NCBI RefSeq assembly: GCF_021431925.1
Contig: NZ_CP090372.1
Span: 1 to 64,000, forward strand
Length of the DNA stretch: 64,000 bases
From: Halobaculum sp. CBA1158
GTDB lineage: Archaea; Halobacteriota; Halobacteria; Halobacteriales; Haloferacaceae
Direction of reading: 5' to 3'
A program made the translations under genes and the position numbers. Under the pieces are notes generated by a model. It ran no database searches, was not told the DNA's origin, and saw only the letters and a list, made by a program, of their open reading frames with translations. This document shows, piece after piece, positions 41,499 to 49,977 of the stretch (positions are counted from its first letter, which is position 1; every line of letters starts with the position of its first letter).

Positions 41499-43343
41499 AT
41501 GACCGGCTTCGCGGGCGGCGTCGACGCCGGTCCTATCGCGGCGTCGCTGCCGGAGTCGTTGCTATCGGCGTCGCTGCTGACGGACGGCCGGTACGACACG
41601 CGCCGTCGCGCAGCCGGCGACGCGGCCGTCGGACTCGTCGAGCACGCCGACCGCGACCCCGCGAGCGACCTGATCCACGGCGACGGCGACCGCCTCGGGG
41701 TCCTGTACGGCGTGATATCGAACGATCGCGGCCGTGACCTCTCGCCGGAGGCGCTGTTCGAGCGCGTGCTCGCCGACCCGGGAGAGACGCTCCGCGGACT
41801 GGAGGGGCCGTTCGCGCTCGCGGCGGTCGACGCCGCCGACGGACGGGTAGTGATCGCGACCGACAAGGCCGGGAGTCGGCCCTGCTACTACGCGACCTCT
41901 CGGGGGCTGGCGTTCGCCTCGGGGCTCTCGCCGCTGGTGACGACGCTTCCGGACCCGACCGTCGACGCCCGCGCGGTGGGGAACCTCCTGGCGTACGGGG
42001 CCGTGCTCGGCGAGCGGACCGTGCTCGACGGGATCGCCGCGCTCCCGCCGGCGACGTACCTCGCCTACGAGGCGGACGAGGCGACCGCGACGCGGTACTG
42101 GACGCCGTCGATCGACGACCCGGATCAGGACGCCGGCGCGGACGCCGCCCCGACCGGCAGGGTCGCCGGCGCGATCGCCGAGGTCCCCGGACTCGCCGCG
42201 GCCCTCGACGACTGCTCGTACGTCGACGAGTGGGTCCGCCGGCACGGGACGGCGATCGGCGACCTGTCGCGGACGGTTGCGGACGACCTCTCCCTGTTCC
42301 TCTCGGGCGGGATCGACAGCCGCGTCACGGCCGCGGCGCTCCGGGAGGCGGGCCGGGAGTTCGACGCGCTGACGTACGCGACCGGCGAGGGCGGCAACCG
42401 CGCCAACGCTCGGCGCGTCGCCGACGCGGTGCGCGCGCCGATCGCGGAGGTCCCGGTCGGAAGCGGCTCGGGGGAGGCGTTCGTCGAGGGAGTCCGCCGG
42501 AGCGTCGACGCCGTCGACGCCATGTCCTCGTGGGCGTACGTCCCGGCGCTCCCGTTCGCGGTCGACGGCCTCGCGGACGCCGCCGAGGTGGTGATGGAGG
42601 GCGGAACCTTCCTCGGCGAGGACGTGTTCGCCCGCTACACCCGGCGGGGCGTGCCGGCCGTCGAGACGCTGTTCCGCAAGCGCTCGCTCCTGTCGGCCGA
42701 CCGCGTCGCCGCGATCGTCGCCGAGGGCGTCGACCCGCGCGAGTCGATCGCGGCGGTCGTCGACGCCTCGCCGGAGTCCGACCCCGCGCGGCGTTCGGCG
42801 GAGTCGATGCGCCGGCTGTACGCGTGTCTCCACGCCCGAAGCACGATTCCCCTGCGGACTCGCGTCGGCACCCGGACGGTCGCCGACGGGCGGTTCCTCG
42901 AACACGTGCTGTCGATGCCCGACCGCTACCGGGTCGACACGGTCCCGTTCACCGAGGGGCGCGTCCCGTTCGCCGTGTCGCCGATGAAGCTCGCGACGGT
43001 CCGTCGGCTCGCGCCCGACCTCGCGTCGATCCCGTACGAGCGAACCGGCGTCGCCCCGTCGCGACCGCTCTGGGCGCACGTGATCGGTGCCGGCGCGGGT
43101 CGGATCTCGCCGTTCGACTCCGGCGCGACCCCCGACGGCTACCTGGGCCGATACCGGACCGAACCGATCGTCCGGTCGTTCATCGACGGCCTGATCGCGG
43201 ACGCGGCCGGGCGGCCGTTTCTCGACGCGGCGGCCCTGGCGGACCTGCGCGCGGACGTGGGGGAGGACCGGAACCTGATCCCCGTCGCCGCCGTCGCCGG
43301 CCTGGAGCTGTGGCTGCAGACGCGTGTGGACCCGAATCGGTGA
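41499..43343 (+). CDS. Asparagine-synthase-like protein with altered amidotransferase N-terminus
   Basis: A 614-residue protein. Residues 1-180 fit a class II glutamine amidotransferase (Ntn) fold with RGLEGPFALAAVDAADG and VIATDKAGSRPCYYATSRG. The synthetase half has the PP-loop LFLSGGIDSRVTAAAL near 265, for ATP-dependent adenylation. The ATG at 41499 is chosen because MTGFAGG aligns with the MCGIAG start of this family; an upstream GTG (41448) is possible. The usual catalytic Cys2 is replaced by Thr, so glutaminase activity is doubtful. Homologues in exopolysaccharide loci are thought to amidate sugar acids or peptides; the substrate here is unknown. Confidence 0.85.
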   Translation: MTGFAGGVDAGPIAASLPESLLSASLLTDGRYDTRRRAAGDAAVGLVEHADRDPASDLIHGDGDRLGVLYGVISNDRGRDLSPEALFERVLADPGETLRGLEGPFALAAVDAADGRVVIATDKAGSRPCYYATSRGLAFASGLSPLVTTLPDPTVDARAVGNLLAYGAVLGERTVLDGIAALPPATYLAYEADEATATRYWTPSIDDPDQDAGADAAPTGRVAGAIAEVPGLAAALDDCSYVDEWVRRHGTAIGDLSRTVADDLSLFLSGGIDSRVTAAALREAGREFDALTYATGEGGNRANARRVADAVRAPIAEVPVGSGSGEAFVEGVRRSVDAVDAMSSWAYVPALPFAVDGLADAAEVVMEGGTFLGEDVFARYTRRGVPAVETLFRKRSLLSADRVAAIVAEGVDPRESIAAVVDASPESDPARRSAESMRRLYACLHARSTIPLRTRVGTRTVADGRFLEHVLSMPDRYRVDTVPFTEGRVPFAVSPMKLATVRRLAPDLASIPYERTGVAPSRPLWAHVIGAGAGRISPFDSGATPDGYLGRYRTEPIVRSFIDGLIADAAGRPFLDAAALADLRADVGEDRNLIPVAAVAGLELWLQTRVDPNR

Positions 43344-43537
43344 GCGACGGATCTCGTCGCGCTCGGCGTCGATGCAGTCGGGACCGTTGAGGCCGCGACT
43401 TCGAGACCGGCTCGGATGCGACGCCGGCGGCGACCGCGCTGGCGACGCCCTCGCGAATCGCGCTGGCGATGCAGCCGACGCGCAGCCGGCGACCGCGCTC
43501 GCGACGCCTTCCGTCAAGCACCGACACGTCGTCGCGG

Positions 43538-44653
43538 CTACAGCACGGACTCGTACACGTCGCGGAGTCGCTGTCCCATGTCGTTCCGGCTACGGATCCG
43601 CTCGCGGCCGTCGGCCTGGTGGCCGTCGCAGAGCACGGCCGCCAACCGGTCGGCGAGGGCGGCCTCGCCGGTGACGACGTGAGAGTTGCGGACGCCGTCG
43701 AGTAGGTCCGCGGCGAAGCCGACGTCGGTCGAGACGACGGGCGTGTTGCAGGCGGCGGCCTCCTTGACGGTCATCGGTCCAGCCTCGCGGCGGGAGGTGA
43801 TCAACAGCGCGTCGCATGCGTTGTAGTACAGCGGCATCGACTCGTAGTCGACGCCCGAGACGCGCCGAAGCCGCGCCTCGACCGGCAGCCGGTCGACGAC
43901 GCGGCGTGCCAGCGGGAGGTCCTTCACGGGCCGGCTGTCGTACGGGAACAACACCACTCGCTCGTCTGGATCCCACCCGAGCAGTCGGCGGGCGTCGTTC
44001 CGGGGGATCGGGCGGAACAGCTCCGTGTCCACGTCGAACTCGACGACGTGGCTCTCGCAGGGGAGCTCGCGGGCGAGCCGGCGCGACGGCGCGACGACTG
44101 CGTCGCTCAGACACGCGACGCGCTTGCTGACCGACGCGATCGCCCCGTCGGCCATCACGTCTGAGCCCCACAGCGTCACCACTACCGGCCGAGTGGGCTG
44201 GGCGATCGCCAGCGGGGTCACGGTCCCGTAGTTGGCGTGCACGACGTCGTACCCGTCGACCGCCTCGCGGACCGTGGCGGCCCACACGCGGAGGTACGCC
44301 ACCGGCGACCGGTCGGAGCCGCTGCTGTACGGCGGCGGGCCGATGGTCGTACACGTCACGCCGTGGTCGGTCAGCGCCGTCACCTGCTGCCGGTAGAAGT
44401 TCGCCCTCGGGTTCGCCGACAGGCTCAGGACCCGTAACCGGTCGGCCGAGTCGCGGGTGTCGGAGACCGCGGCGTCGTCACCCGCGCCGTTCGCGTCGCT
44501 TTCATCGGTCGCGTCGTCGTCTCCGTCCCCGTCGCGCGCGTCGTCGATCGAGGCGGCGGCAGAACTCGCGGAGCCCCGTTCGCCGCCGGCGACGGAATCG
44601 CACGAGGGGCTCGCGACGCCGAGGAGGCGTCGCGCTACCGCCGAGTCGAGCAT
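43538..44653 (-). CDS. Family 4 (GT-B) glycosyltransferase
   Basis: A 371-residue enzyme. After an acidic, low-complexity N-terminal extension of about 70 residues comes LSLSANPRANFYRQQVTAL. Then follow VVHANYGTVTPLAIAQPT, VVAPSRRLARELP and the C-terminal nucleotide-sugar site EAGPMTVKEAAACNTPVVSTDVG (motif E-x7-E, starting near residue 283). It likely adds a sugar during surface glycan synthesis at the inner membrane face. Donor and acceptor are unknown. It lies downstream of the GT2 gene on the same strand, 85 bases away. Confidence 0.88.
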   Translation of the reverse strand: MLDSAVARRLLGVASPSCDSVAGGERGSASSAAASIDDARDGDGDDDATDESDANGAGDDAAVSDTRDSADRLRVLSLSANPRANFYRQQVTALTDHGVTCTTIGPPPYSSGSDRSPVAYLRVWAATVREAVDGYDVVHANYGTVTPLAIAQPTRPVVVTLWGSDVMADGAIASVSKRVACLSDAVVAPSRRLARELPCESHVVEFDVDTELFRPIPRNDARRLLGWDPDERVVLFPYDSRPVKDLPLARRVVDRLPVEARLRRVSGVDYESMPLYYNACDALLITSRREAGPMTVKEAAACNTPVVSTDVGFAADLLDGVRNSHVVTGEAALADRLAAVLCDGHQADGRERIRSRNDMGQRLRDVYESVL

Positions 44654-44738
44654 TCGATCGGGAGTCCGTCGATCGGCGCATTGTTATGACGCTGCTACGG
44701 TCCGGTCCCCGCTCGACTGGGACCCCCTACCGACGACC

Positions 44739-45929
44739 TCACCGGAGTTCGCGACGCTGGAGGCGTTCGTTGTGGACGGCGTCGCAGACCATCGCGGCCA
44801 CGACGAACCAGGCGGCGACCAGTCCGACCGCGCAGGCGACGCCGGCGACCGTCACCGTCGCGGTGGCGGGTGCGGCCGCGGTCGCGACCGCGACGACGAC
44901 CCACGCGAACAGCGCCGCGCTGGCGACGCCGCCGGCGACGCCGATCGGGTACAGGAACACGAGCGGGTGGAACTCGCGGACGACGTACTTCGTCCGGAGC
45001 CGCCAGAGGAACCGACCGAGGAGCAGCCGCGACACCCGCGGGATGAACTCGGCGTAGCCGATGCTGCTCTCCTCGTCGCGGTACACCGCTTGCATCCGTA
45101 CGTCGGCGACGGTCATGGAGTGGGCGTTCAGGTGAACGAGCACGTCGTTGAGGAACCCGTAGTCGTCGTACACCGCGTCGAGGTCGAGGGTCGCGATCGC
45201 GTCCGCGGAGATCGCGGTGTACCCGTTCTGTGAGTCCTGGACCTGCCAGTAGCCGCTCGCGACCTTGGTCAAGAGGCTGAGCGCCGCGTTGCCGAGGAAG
45301 CGCCACGAGGTCATGCCGGCGCGGTGGTCGCGATCCAGGAGCCTGTCGCCCTTCGCGTAGTCGGCCGCGCCCGTCGCCACGGGGTGGACGATCCGGTCGA
45401 GGATCGCCGGGTCCATCTGGCCGTCGCCGTTCATCACCGCCGTCACGTCGACGCCGTCGCGCGCGGCCAGCCGGTAGCCCGTCTTGATCGCCGCGCCGAC
45501 GCCGCGGTTCGCCCCGTGGCGGACCGCGTGTGCCCACCGGTCGGCCCCGTCCCCGCCGTCGGGAACGCCGGTCCCGTTGCTCTCCCGGGATCCGACGCCC
45601 GCACCTCCGCCGTCCGCGTGCTCCTCGTTCGCCCGTCCGTCGGCGGGCGAGTCGGCCTCTCCGACCGCCGTCGAATTTGTCCGTCCGGTCGCCGTCGCCC
45701 CGGCGGTCGCGGGCGCGGTCGGCTCAGCGTTCTCCGTCTCTCGAGACCCGCGACGGTCGTTCGCGCGCCGGACGTGGCGACGCACCTCCGCCCACGTCCC
45801 GTCGGTCGAGCGGTCGTCGACGACGTACAGTCTGTCGACGAATCCCGGGATCCCGTCGATCACGTCGCCGACGAACCCCTCCTCGTTGTACGCGGGCACG
45901 ACGACTGCGATAGATTTTCCCCGATACAT
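44739..45929 (-). CDS. Family 2 glycosyltransferase with membrane tail and acidic insertion
   Basis: A 396-residue protein. The GT-A domain begins AVVVPAYNEEGFVGDVIDG and RLYVVDDRSTDGTWAEVRR. A run of about 70 low-complexity residues (Thr/Ala/Gly/Asp/Glu) then interrupts the fold before HGANRGVGAAIKTGYRLA. The catalytic regions MNGDGQMDPAILDRIV and DSQNGYTAISADAI follow. Two to three hydrophobic helices close the chain (VFLYPIGVAGGVASAALFAW and beyond). Family members transfer a hexose to a polyprenyl phosphate. The start at 45929 (MYRGKSIAVV) is used. Confidence 0.88.
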   Translation of the reverse strand: MYRGKSIAVVVPAYNEEGFVGDVIDGIPGFVDRLYVVDDRSTDGTWAEVRRHVRRANDRRGSRETENAEPTAPATAGATATGRTNSTAVGEADSPADGRANEEHADGGGAGVGSRESNGTGVPDGGDGADRWAHAVRHGANRGVGAAIKTGYRLAARDGVDVTAVMNGDGQMDPAILDRIVHPVATGAADYAKGDRLLDRDHRAGMTSWRFLGNAALSLLTKVASGYWQVQDSQNGYTAISADAIATLDLDAVYDDYGFLNDVLVHLNAHSMTVADVRMQAVYRDEESSIGYAEFIPRVSRLLLGRFLWRLRTKYVVREFHPLVFLYPIGVAGGVASAALFAWVVVAVATAAAPATATVTVAGVACAVGLVAAWFVVAAMVCDAVHNERLQRRELR

Positions 45930-46129
45930 GATCCCGTCTCGGCCGCTGTCGCCCCGTCGCCGTCGACGACCCCCCGTCGCCGCGGCGGCGGCCACGCCCG
46001 ACCGGAACTGCCGCCCGGGGAGGCATAGTAACCGTCTCGTTTCGCGACCTCCCGATCGACGTAACGCCGGATTTCCGCGGGAAAGGTGGCCCTTCGAGCG
46101 GGAACCGGGTTCCACTGGAGGACAGCCGA

Positions 46130-47194
46130 TCAGCCTCGCCCGGCGAGCGCCTCGACGATCCGCCTCGCCGCGTCGCCGTCGCCGTACGGCTCCGGGCGAT
46201 CCGTGCCGTCGAACGGCTCTGCGAGTGCCTCGGCGATCGCCGCCCGGTCGGCTCCCACGAGCACGTTCCAGCCGGCGTCGACGGTCTCCACCCACTCGGT
46301 GTGGTCTCGGAGGGTGACGCACGGGGTGTCGAGGTAGAACGCCTCCTTCTGGACGCCGCCGGAGTCGGTGGCGACGCGCTCGGCACCGTCGATCAGCCGG
46401 ACGAAATCCAGGTAGCCGACCGGATCGACGAGCCGAACTCCCTCGAGCGCGTCGGCGTCGATCCCGGCGCGCTCCAGGGCCGCCGTCGTCCGCGGGTGTG
46501 CGGGGAGGACCACTCGCTGTGGCGCGTCCGCGAGCCCCGACAGCACCGACCGGAGTCGATCGGGGTCGTCCGTGTTCGCCGCGCGGTGGACCGTCGCGAG
46601 CACGTACCCGCCGTCCGCGAGCCCCAGATCCGAGACCGCAGTCGACGCCTCCAGCGCGCGGGCGTGAACCGTCTTGAGCGCGTCGTAGGTCACGTCGCCC
46701 GCGACGTGCACGTCGCCGGCGACGTTTTCGGCCGCCAGGTGTTCGCGCGCCCGCTCGCTCGGGGCGAACAGCACGTCGGAGACGGCGTCGGTCGCGACCC
46801 GGTTGACCTCCTCGGGCATCTCCCGATCGAAGCTTCGCAGTCCCGCCTCGACGTGCGCGAGGTCAACGTCGCGCTTGGCGGCCACGAGCGCCCCCGCGAG
46901 CGTCGAGTTCGTGTCGCCGTACACGATCACCACGTCCGGCGAGTGCGACGCCACGAGGGGGTCGAGTTCGATCATCATCGCCGCCGTCTGGGCGGCGTGG
47001 CCGTCCGACCCGACTCCGAGGTGGTGGTCCGGCTCGGGGATCGCGAGTTCCCGGAAGAACACGTCGCTCAGCAGGTCGTCGTAGTGCTGGCCGGTGTGGA
47101 CGAGTACCTCCTCGTGGTCGCCTCCGAGCGCTCGCGAGACGGGAAACGCCTTCACGAACTGGGGGCGTGCGCCGACGACGGTGAGCACCCTCAT
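46130..47194 (-). CDS. wecB: UDP-N-acetylglucosamine 2-epimerase (non-hydrolysing)
   Basis: A 354-residue GT-B-fold enzyme converting UDP-GlcNAc to UDP-ManNAc in the cytoplasm. Family motifs are complete: VVGARPQFVKAFPVSRAL, TGQHYDDLLSDVFF, VYGDTNSTLAGALVAA, HVEAGLRSFDREMPEEVNR and TDSGGVQKEAFYLDTPCVTL, the latter carrying the UDP-binding residues. The ATG at 47194 gives the standard N-terminus; an in-frame ATG 21 codons upstream is less likely. It supplies ManNAc-type sugars for the glycan made by this locus. Confidence 0.95.
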   Translation of the reverse strand: MRVLTVVGARPQFVKAFPVSRALGGDHEEVLVHTGQHYDDLLSDVFFRELAIPEPDHHLGVGSDGHAAQTAAMMIELDPLVASHSPDVVIVYGDTNSTLAGALVAAKRDVDLAHVEAGLRSFDREMPEEVNRVATDAVSDVLFAPSERAREHLAAENVAGDVHVAGDVTYDALKTVHARALEASTAVSDLGLADGGYVLATVHRAANTDDPDRLRSVLSGLADAPQRVVLPAHPRTTAALERAGIDADALEGVRLVDPVGYLDFVRLIDGAERVATDSGGVQKEAFYLDTPCVTLRDHTEWVETVDAGWNVLVGADRAAIAEALAEPFDGTDRPEPYGDGDAARRIVEALAGRG

Positions 47195-47401
47195 CGCGGG
47201 CCAGTCGTCGCCGGTCGATCGATTCTCATCGTTTCTCGCAGCGACCGGCGGGTCCATTGTAACTCCCGGCCTACGTGGGTGACCGGCGCGTCGCGCCCGC
47301 GGTAAGCGCCTCGTGACCGACCGGTTCGCGCCGGCGACGGCTCGGACGCCGATCGGTCGGGGCCGTCGATATCCGGGCCGCCGATCGGCCGGGGCGGCCG
47401 T

Positions 47402-49822
47402 TCACTCGTCGGCCGGGCGCTCGACGCCGGAGATATCGAACCGCGCTCCGCCGCCGGCGGACTCCGTCACCGCGATCGACCAGCCGTGGGCGTCGACGAC
47501 GGTCTCCACGATGCTGAGCCCGAGTCCGGTGCCGTCCCCGGACGTCGAGTAGCCCATCTCGAACACGCGCTCGCGCTCGTCGGGCTCGATCCCCGGGCCG
47601 TCGTCGGCGACGAAGAAGCCGGTCTCGGTGTCGCCGATCCGGACGGTCACGTCCTCGCCGCCGTGTTCGACGGCGTTTCGGAGGAGGTTCTCGACGAGCT
47701 GCTGGAGGCGACTCCGGTCCGCGTACAGCCGTCGGTCGGCACTCGAGACCAGCCGACAGCCGAGCGCACTCGCCACCGGACGACAGTCCTCGACGATATC
47801 GGTGAGGTCAACGACGTCGACATCCGAGACGCCCTGCCCCTCCCTGGCGAGCGTGAGGAGGTCGTCGATGAGCCCCTCCATCCGCGTCAGCGCCCGGTCG
47901 ACGGCGTCCAACGAGGCCGTCGGGTCCTCGTCCGTCCGCGCGAGGTCGAGGTGGCCCTGGGCGACGGTCAGCGGGTTCCGGAGGTCGTGGCCGACGATCC
48001 CCGAGAACGCCTCCAGCCGCTCGTTCTGTCGTTCGAGCTGTCGCTCGCGCTCCACGCGCGCCGACACGTCGCGGATGACGCCGACCGTCCCCACGAACTC
48101 CTCCTCGAACGGGAGCAACGCGACGTGGATGTCGGTCGGGATCGACTCACCGTCGCGCGTCTCGACGGCCATGTGGAGCGTGCCGCGGTTCCGCTCGGGG
48201 TTGGCGAGCAGCTCCCGGATCAACTCCCGCCCGCGCTCCACGTCGGAGTCGGAGGTGATCGTCGCGATGTGCTCGCCCACCAACTCGGACGGGTCGTACC
48301 CCGTCAGCCTCCCGAGCTGGGCGTTGACGTACGTGAACCGGCCGTCGGCGTCGAGCGTGTACACGGGGTCGCCGGCGGCCTCGATGACGCGTTCGTACCG
48401 CTCGAGTTCCCGCGCGCGACGCTCGCGGTCGCTGATGTCGACGTACACCCCGATCGCCTCGCGTCGTCCGTCGCCGACGGCGAAATCGCGCCCTCGAAAC
48501 AGGAACGTCCGGGGACCGTCGGCCGCGAGTCGCTCGAGTTCTGCCTCCACGAGTTCGCCGTCTGCGACCTGTCGGTCGATCGTGCGGGCGGCCTCCTCGC
48601 TCCCCTGTGGGACGATCAGGTCGTTGATCGGCGTCCCCTGAACCGCCGTCCGGTCGCAGTCGAACACGCGGGCGAACGCCGAGTTGACCGCATTCACGAG
48701 GTTCTCACCGGTCGAGTCGATCTCGACGTGCGCGACGGGGTAGGGGATCGCCTCGAACGCCGCCTCGAAGCGGTCCCGCTCGACGGCGAGTTGGCGGTTT
48801 CGGTCGGTCAGACGGGTCCGCGTCTCCGCGGTTCGAAGCGCCTCTGTCGCCGTCTCTCCGACGCGCGCCAGCGCGGCCAGCTCGCCGTCGCCGACGGCGT
48901 CGCGTCCACAGTCGGCCACCACCAGCGCACGGGGTTCGACCCCCGGTCCCCCGATCGGCACGGCGACGACCGCGTCGTCGTCGCCGACGAGCCCCGCGGA
49001 GGGCCCCTCACGGACCCCCGACCGCTCCGCGAGATCGGACAGGACGCACACGTCGTCGCCGTCGATCGCCTGTCGGATCGCCGCCTCTGCGTCGCCTGCC
49101 TCGGCGTTGCCCGCCTCTGCGTCGCCCGTGTCCGCGTCGCCGTCGGCGACCGGGTCGCTGTCCGCGAGTCCGTCGTCGTCGTCCGCGGCCCCGCCGTCGC
49201 CGATCGGCTCCTCCGCGGCTCCGGCGACCGCGTCGCTCGTGACCGTCGGCCGAACCCCGTCGCCGTCGGCGACCGCCACCCACGCGCGTTCGTACGGCCC
49301 GTCGACGGCCATGGCAGAACACACCGTCCGTTCCACCTCCTCGGCCGTCTCCGCGGCGACGAGCCGTCCCGCCGCCGCGGACAGTCCCGCGTCGACGCGG
49401 TCGGCCCGGTCGGCCTCGCGCCCCGTGCGGTGGGACGCGCCCAGGTCGTGGACGCGGTCGGTCAGCGCCGACGCGTCCTCATCGATCGACTCCGTCGGAA
49501 CGTATCCGTCGACGCCGGCGGCCGCGGCCTCGGCGGCGACTCCCGATTCCGTCTCCGAGGCGACCAGCACGAACGGGACCTCGTGTCCCGCCGATCGGAT
49601 CGACGACAGCAGTTCGATCCCGGCCCCATCAGACAGCTCCGGCGTCGCGACGACGCAGTCGAACGCCCGCTCTGCCAGCGCCGCCAGCGCCTCGTCAGAA
49701 CCGGACGCGGCGGTGACGGCGATCCGATCGTCGTCGGCCGACGCTCGTTCGACCGCCGCAGTCGCGCACCCTCGGTCGGCAACTGCGCAGAGGACGGCGA
49801 TCCGATCGGGATGGGCATTCAT
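47402..49822 (-). CDS. Multi-domain sensor histidine kinase (pseudo-receiver, GAF, two PAS)
   Basis: An 806-residue cytoplasmic kinase without membrane helices. In order: a receiver-like domain (about 8-120) in which the phospho-Asp site reads VVATPELSDG; a GAF-like domain (about 140-340) with an acidic insertion; a PAS domain (about 350-465); and a second PAS (about 468-590) with GRFTYVNAQLGRLTGYDPSE. A HisKA domain follows with the phospho-acceptor in FSGIVGHDLRNPLT. The HATPase at the C-terminus has LLRNAVEHG, DDGPGIEPDE and GTGLGLSIV. It probably senses a small ligand or redox state and phosphorylates an unlinked regulator. The start at 49822 is preferred over the longer alternative. Confidence 0.9.
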   Translation of the reverse strand: MNAHPDRIAVLCAVADRGCATAAVERASADDDRIAVTAASGSDEALAALAERAFDCVVATPELSDGAGIELLSSIRSAGHEVPFVLVASETESGVAAEAAAAGVDGYVPTESIDEDASALTDRVHDLGASHRTGREADRADRVDAGLSAAAGRLVAAETAEEVERTVCSAMAVDGPYERAWVAVADGDGVRPTVTSDAVAGAAEEPIGDGGAADDDDGLADSDPVADGDADTGDAEAGNAEAGDAEAAIRQAIDGDDVCVLSDLAERSGVREGPSAGLVGDDDAVVAVPIGGPGVEPRALVVADCGRDAVGDGELAALARVGETATEALRTAETRTRLTDRNRQLAVERDRFEAAFEAIPYPVAHVEIDSTGENLVNAVNSAFARVFDCDRTAVQGTPINDLIVPQGSEEAARTIDRQVADGELVEAELERLAADGPRTFLFRGRDFAVGDGRREAIGVYVDISDRERRARELERYERVIEAAGDPVYTLDADGRFTYVNAQLGRLTGYDPSELVGEHIATITSDSDVERGRELIRELLANPERNRGTLHMAVETRDGESIPTDIHVALLPFEEEFVGTVGVIRDVSARVERERQLERQNERLEAFSGIVGHDLRNPLTVAQGHLDLARTDEDPTASLDAVDRALTRMEGLIDDLLTLAREGQGVSDVDVVDLTDIVEDCRPVASALGCRLVSSADRRLYADRSRLQQLVENLLRNAVEHGGEDVTVRIGDTETGFFVADDGPGIEPDERERVFEMGYSTSGDGTGLGLSIVETVVDAHGWSIAVTESAGGGARFDISGVERPADE

Positions 49823-49977
49823 GAGTCGTCGCTCGCTTGCCACAAGCGGACGTAGCCGAAATAAAACAGTATCGGATCAACTCGACGGGCTGACACGGTG
49901 TCCGGCGGTCGTCGAATCTGGCTCCTATCGCCGGTTTTCTATACTCTCAGGTCTCATTCGGGGGATTGACGATCTGC

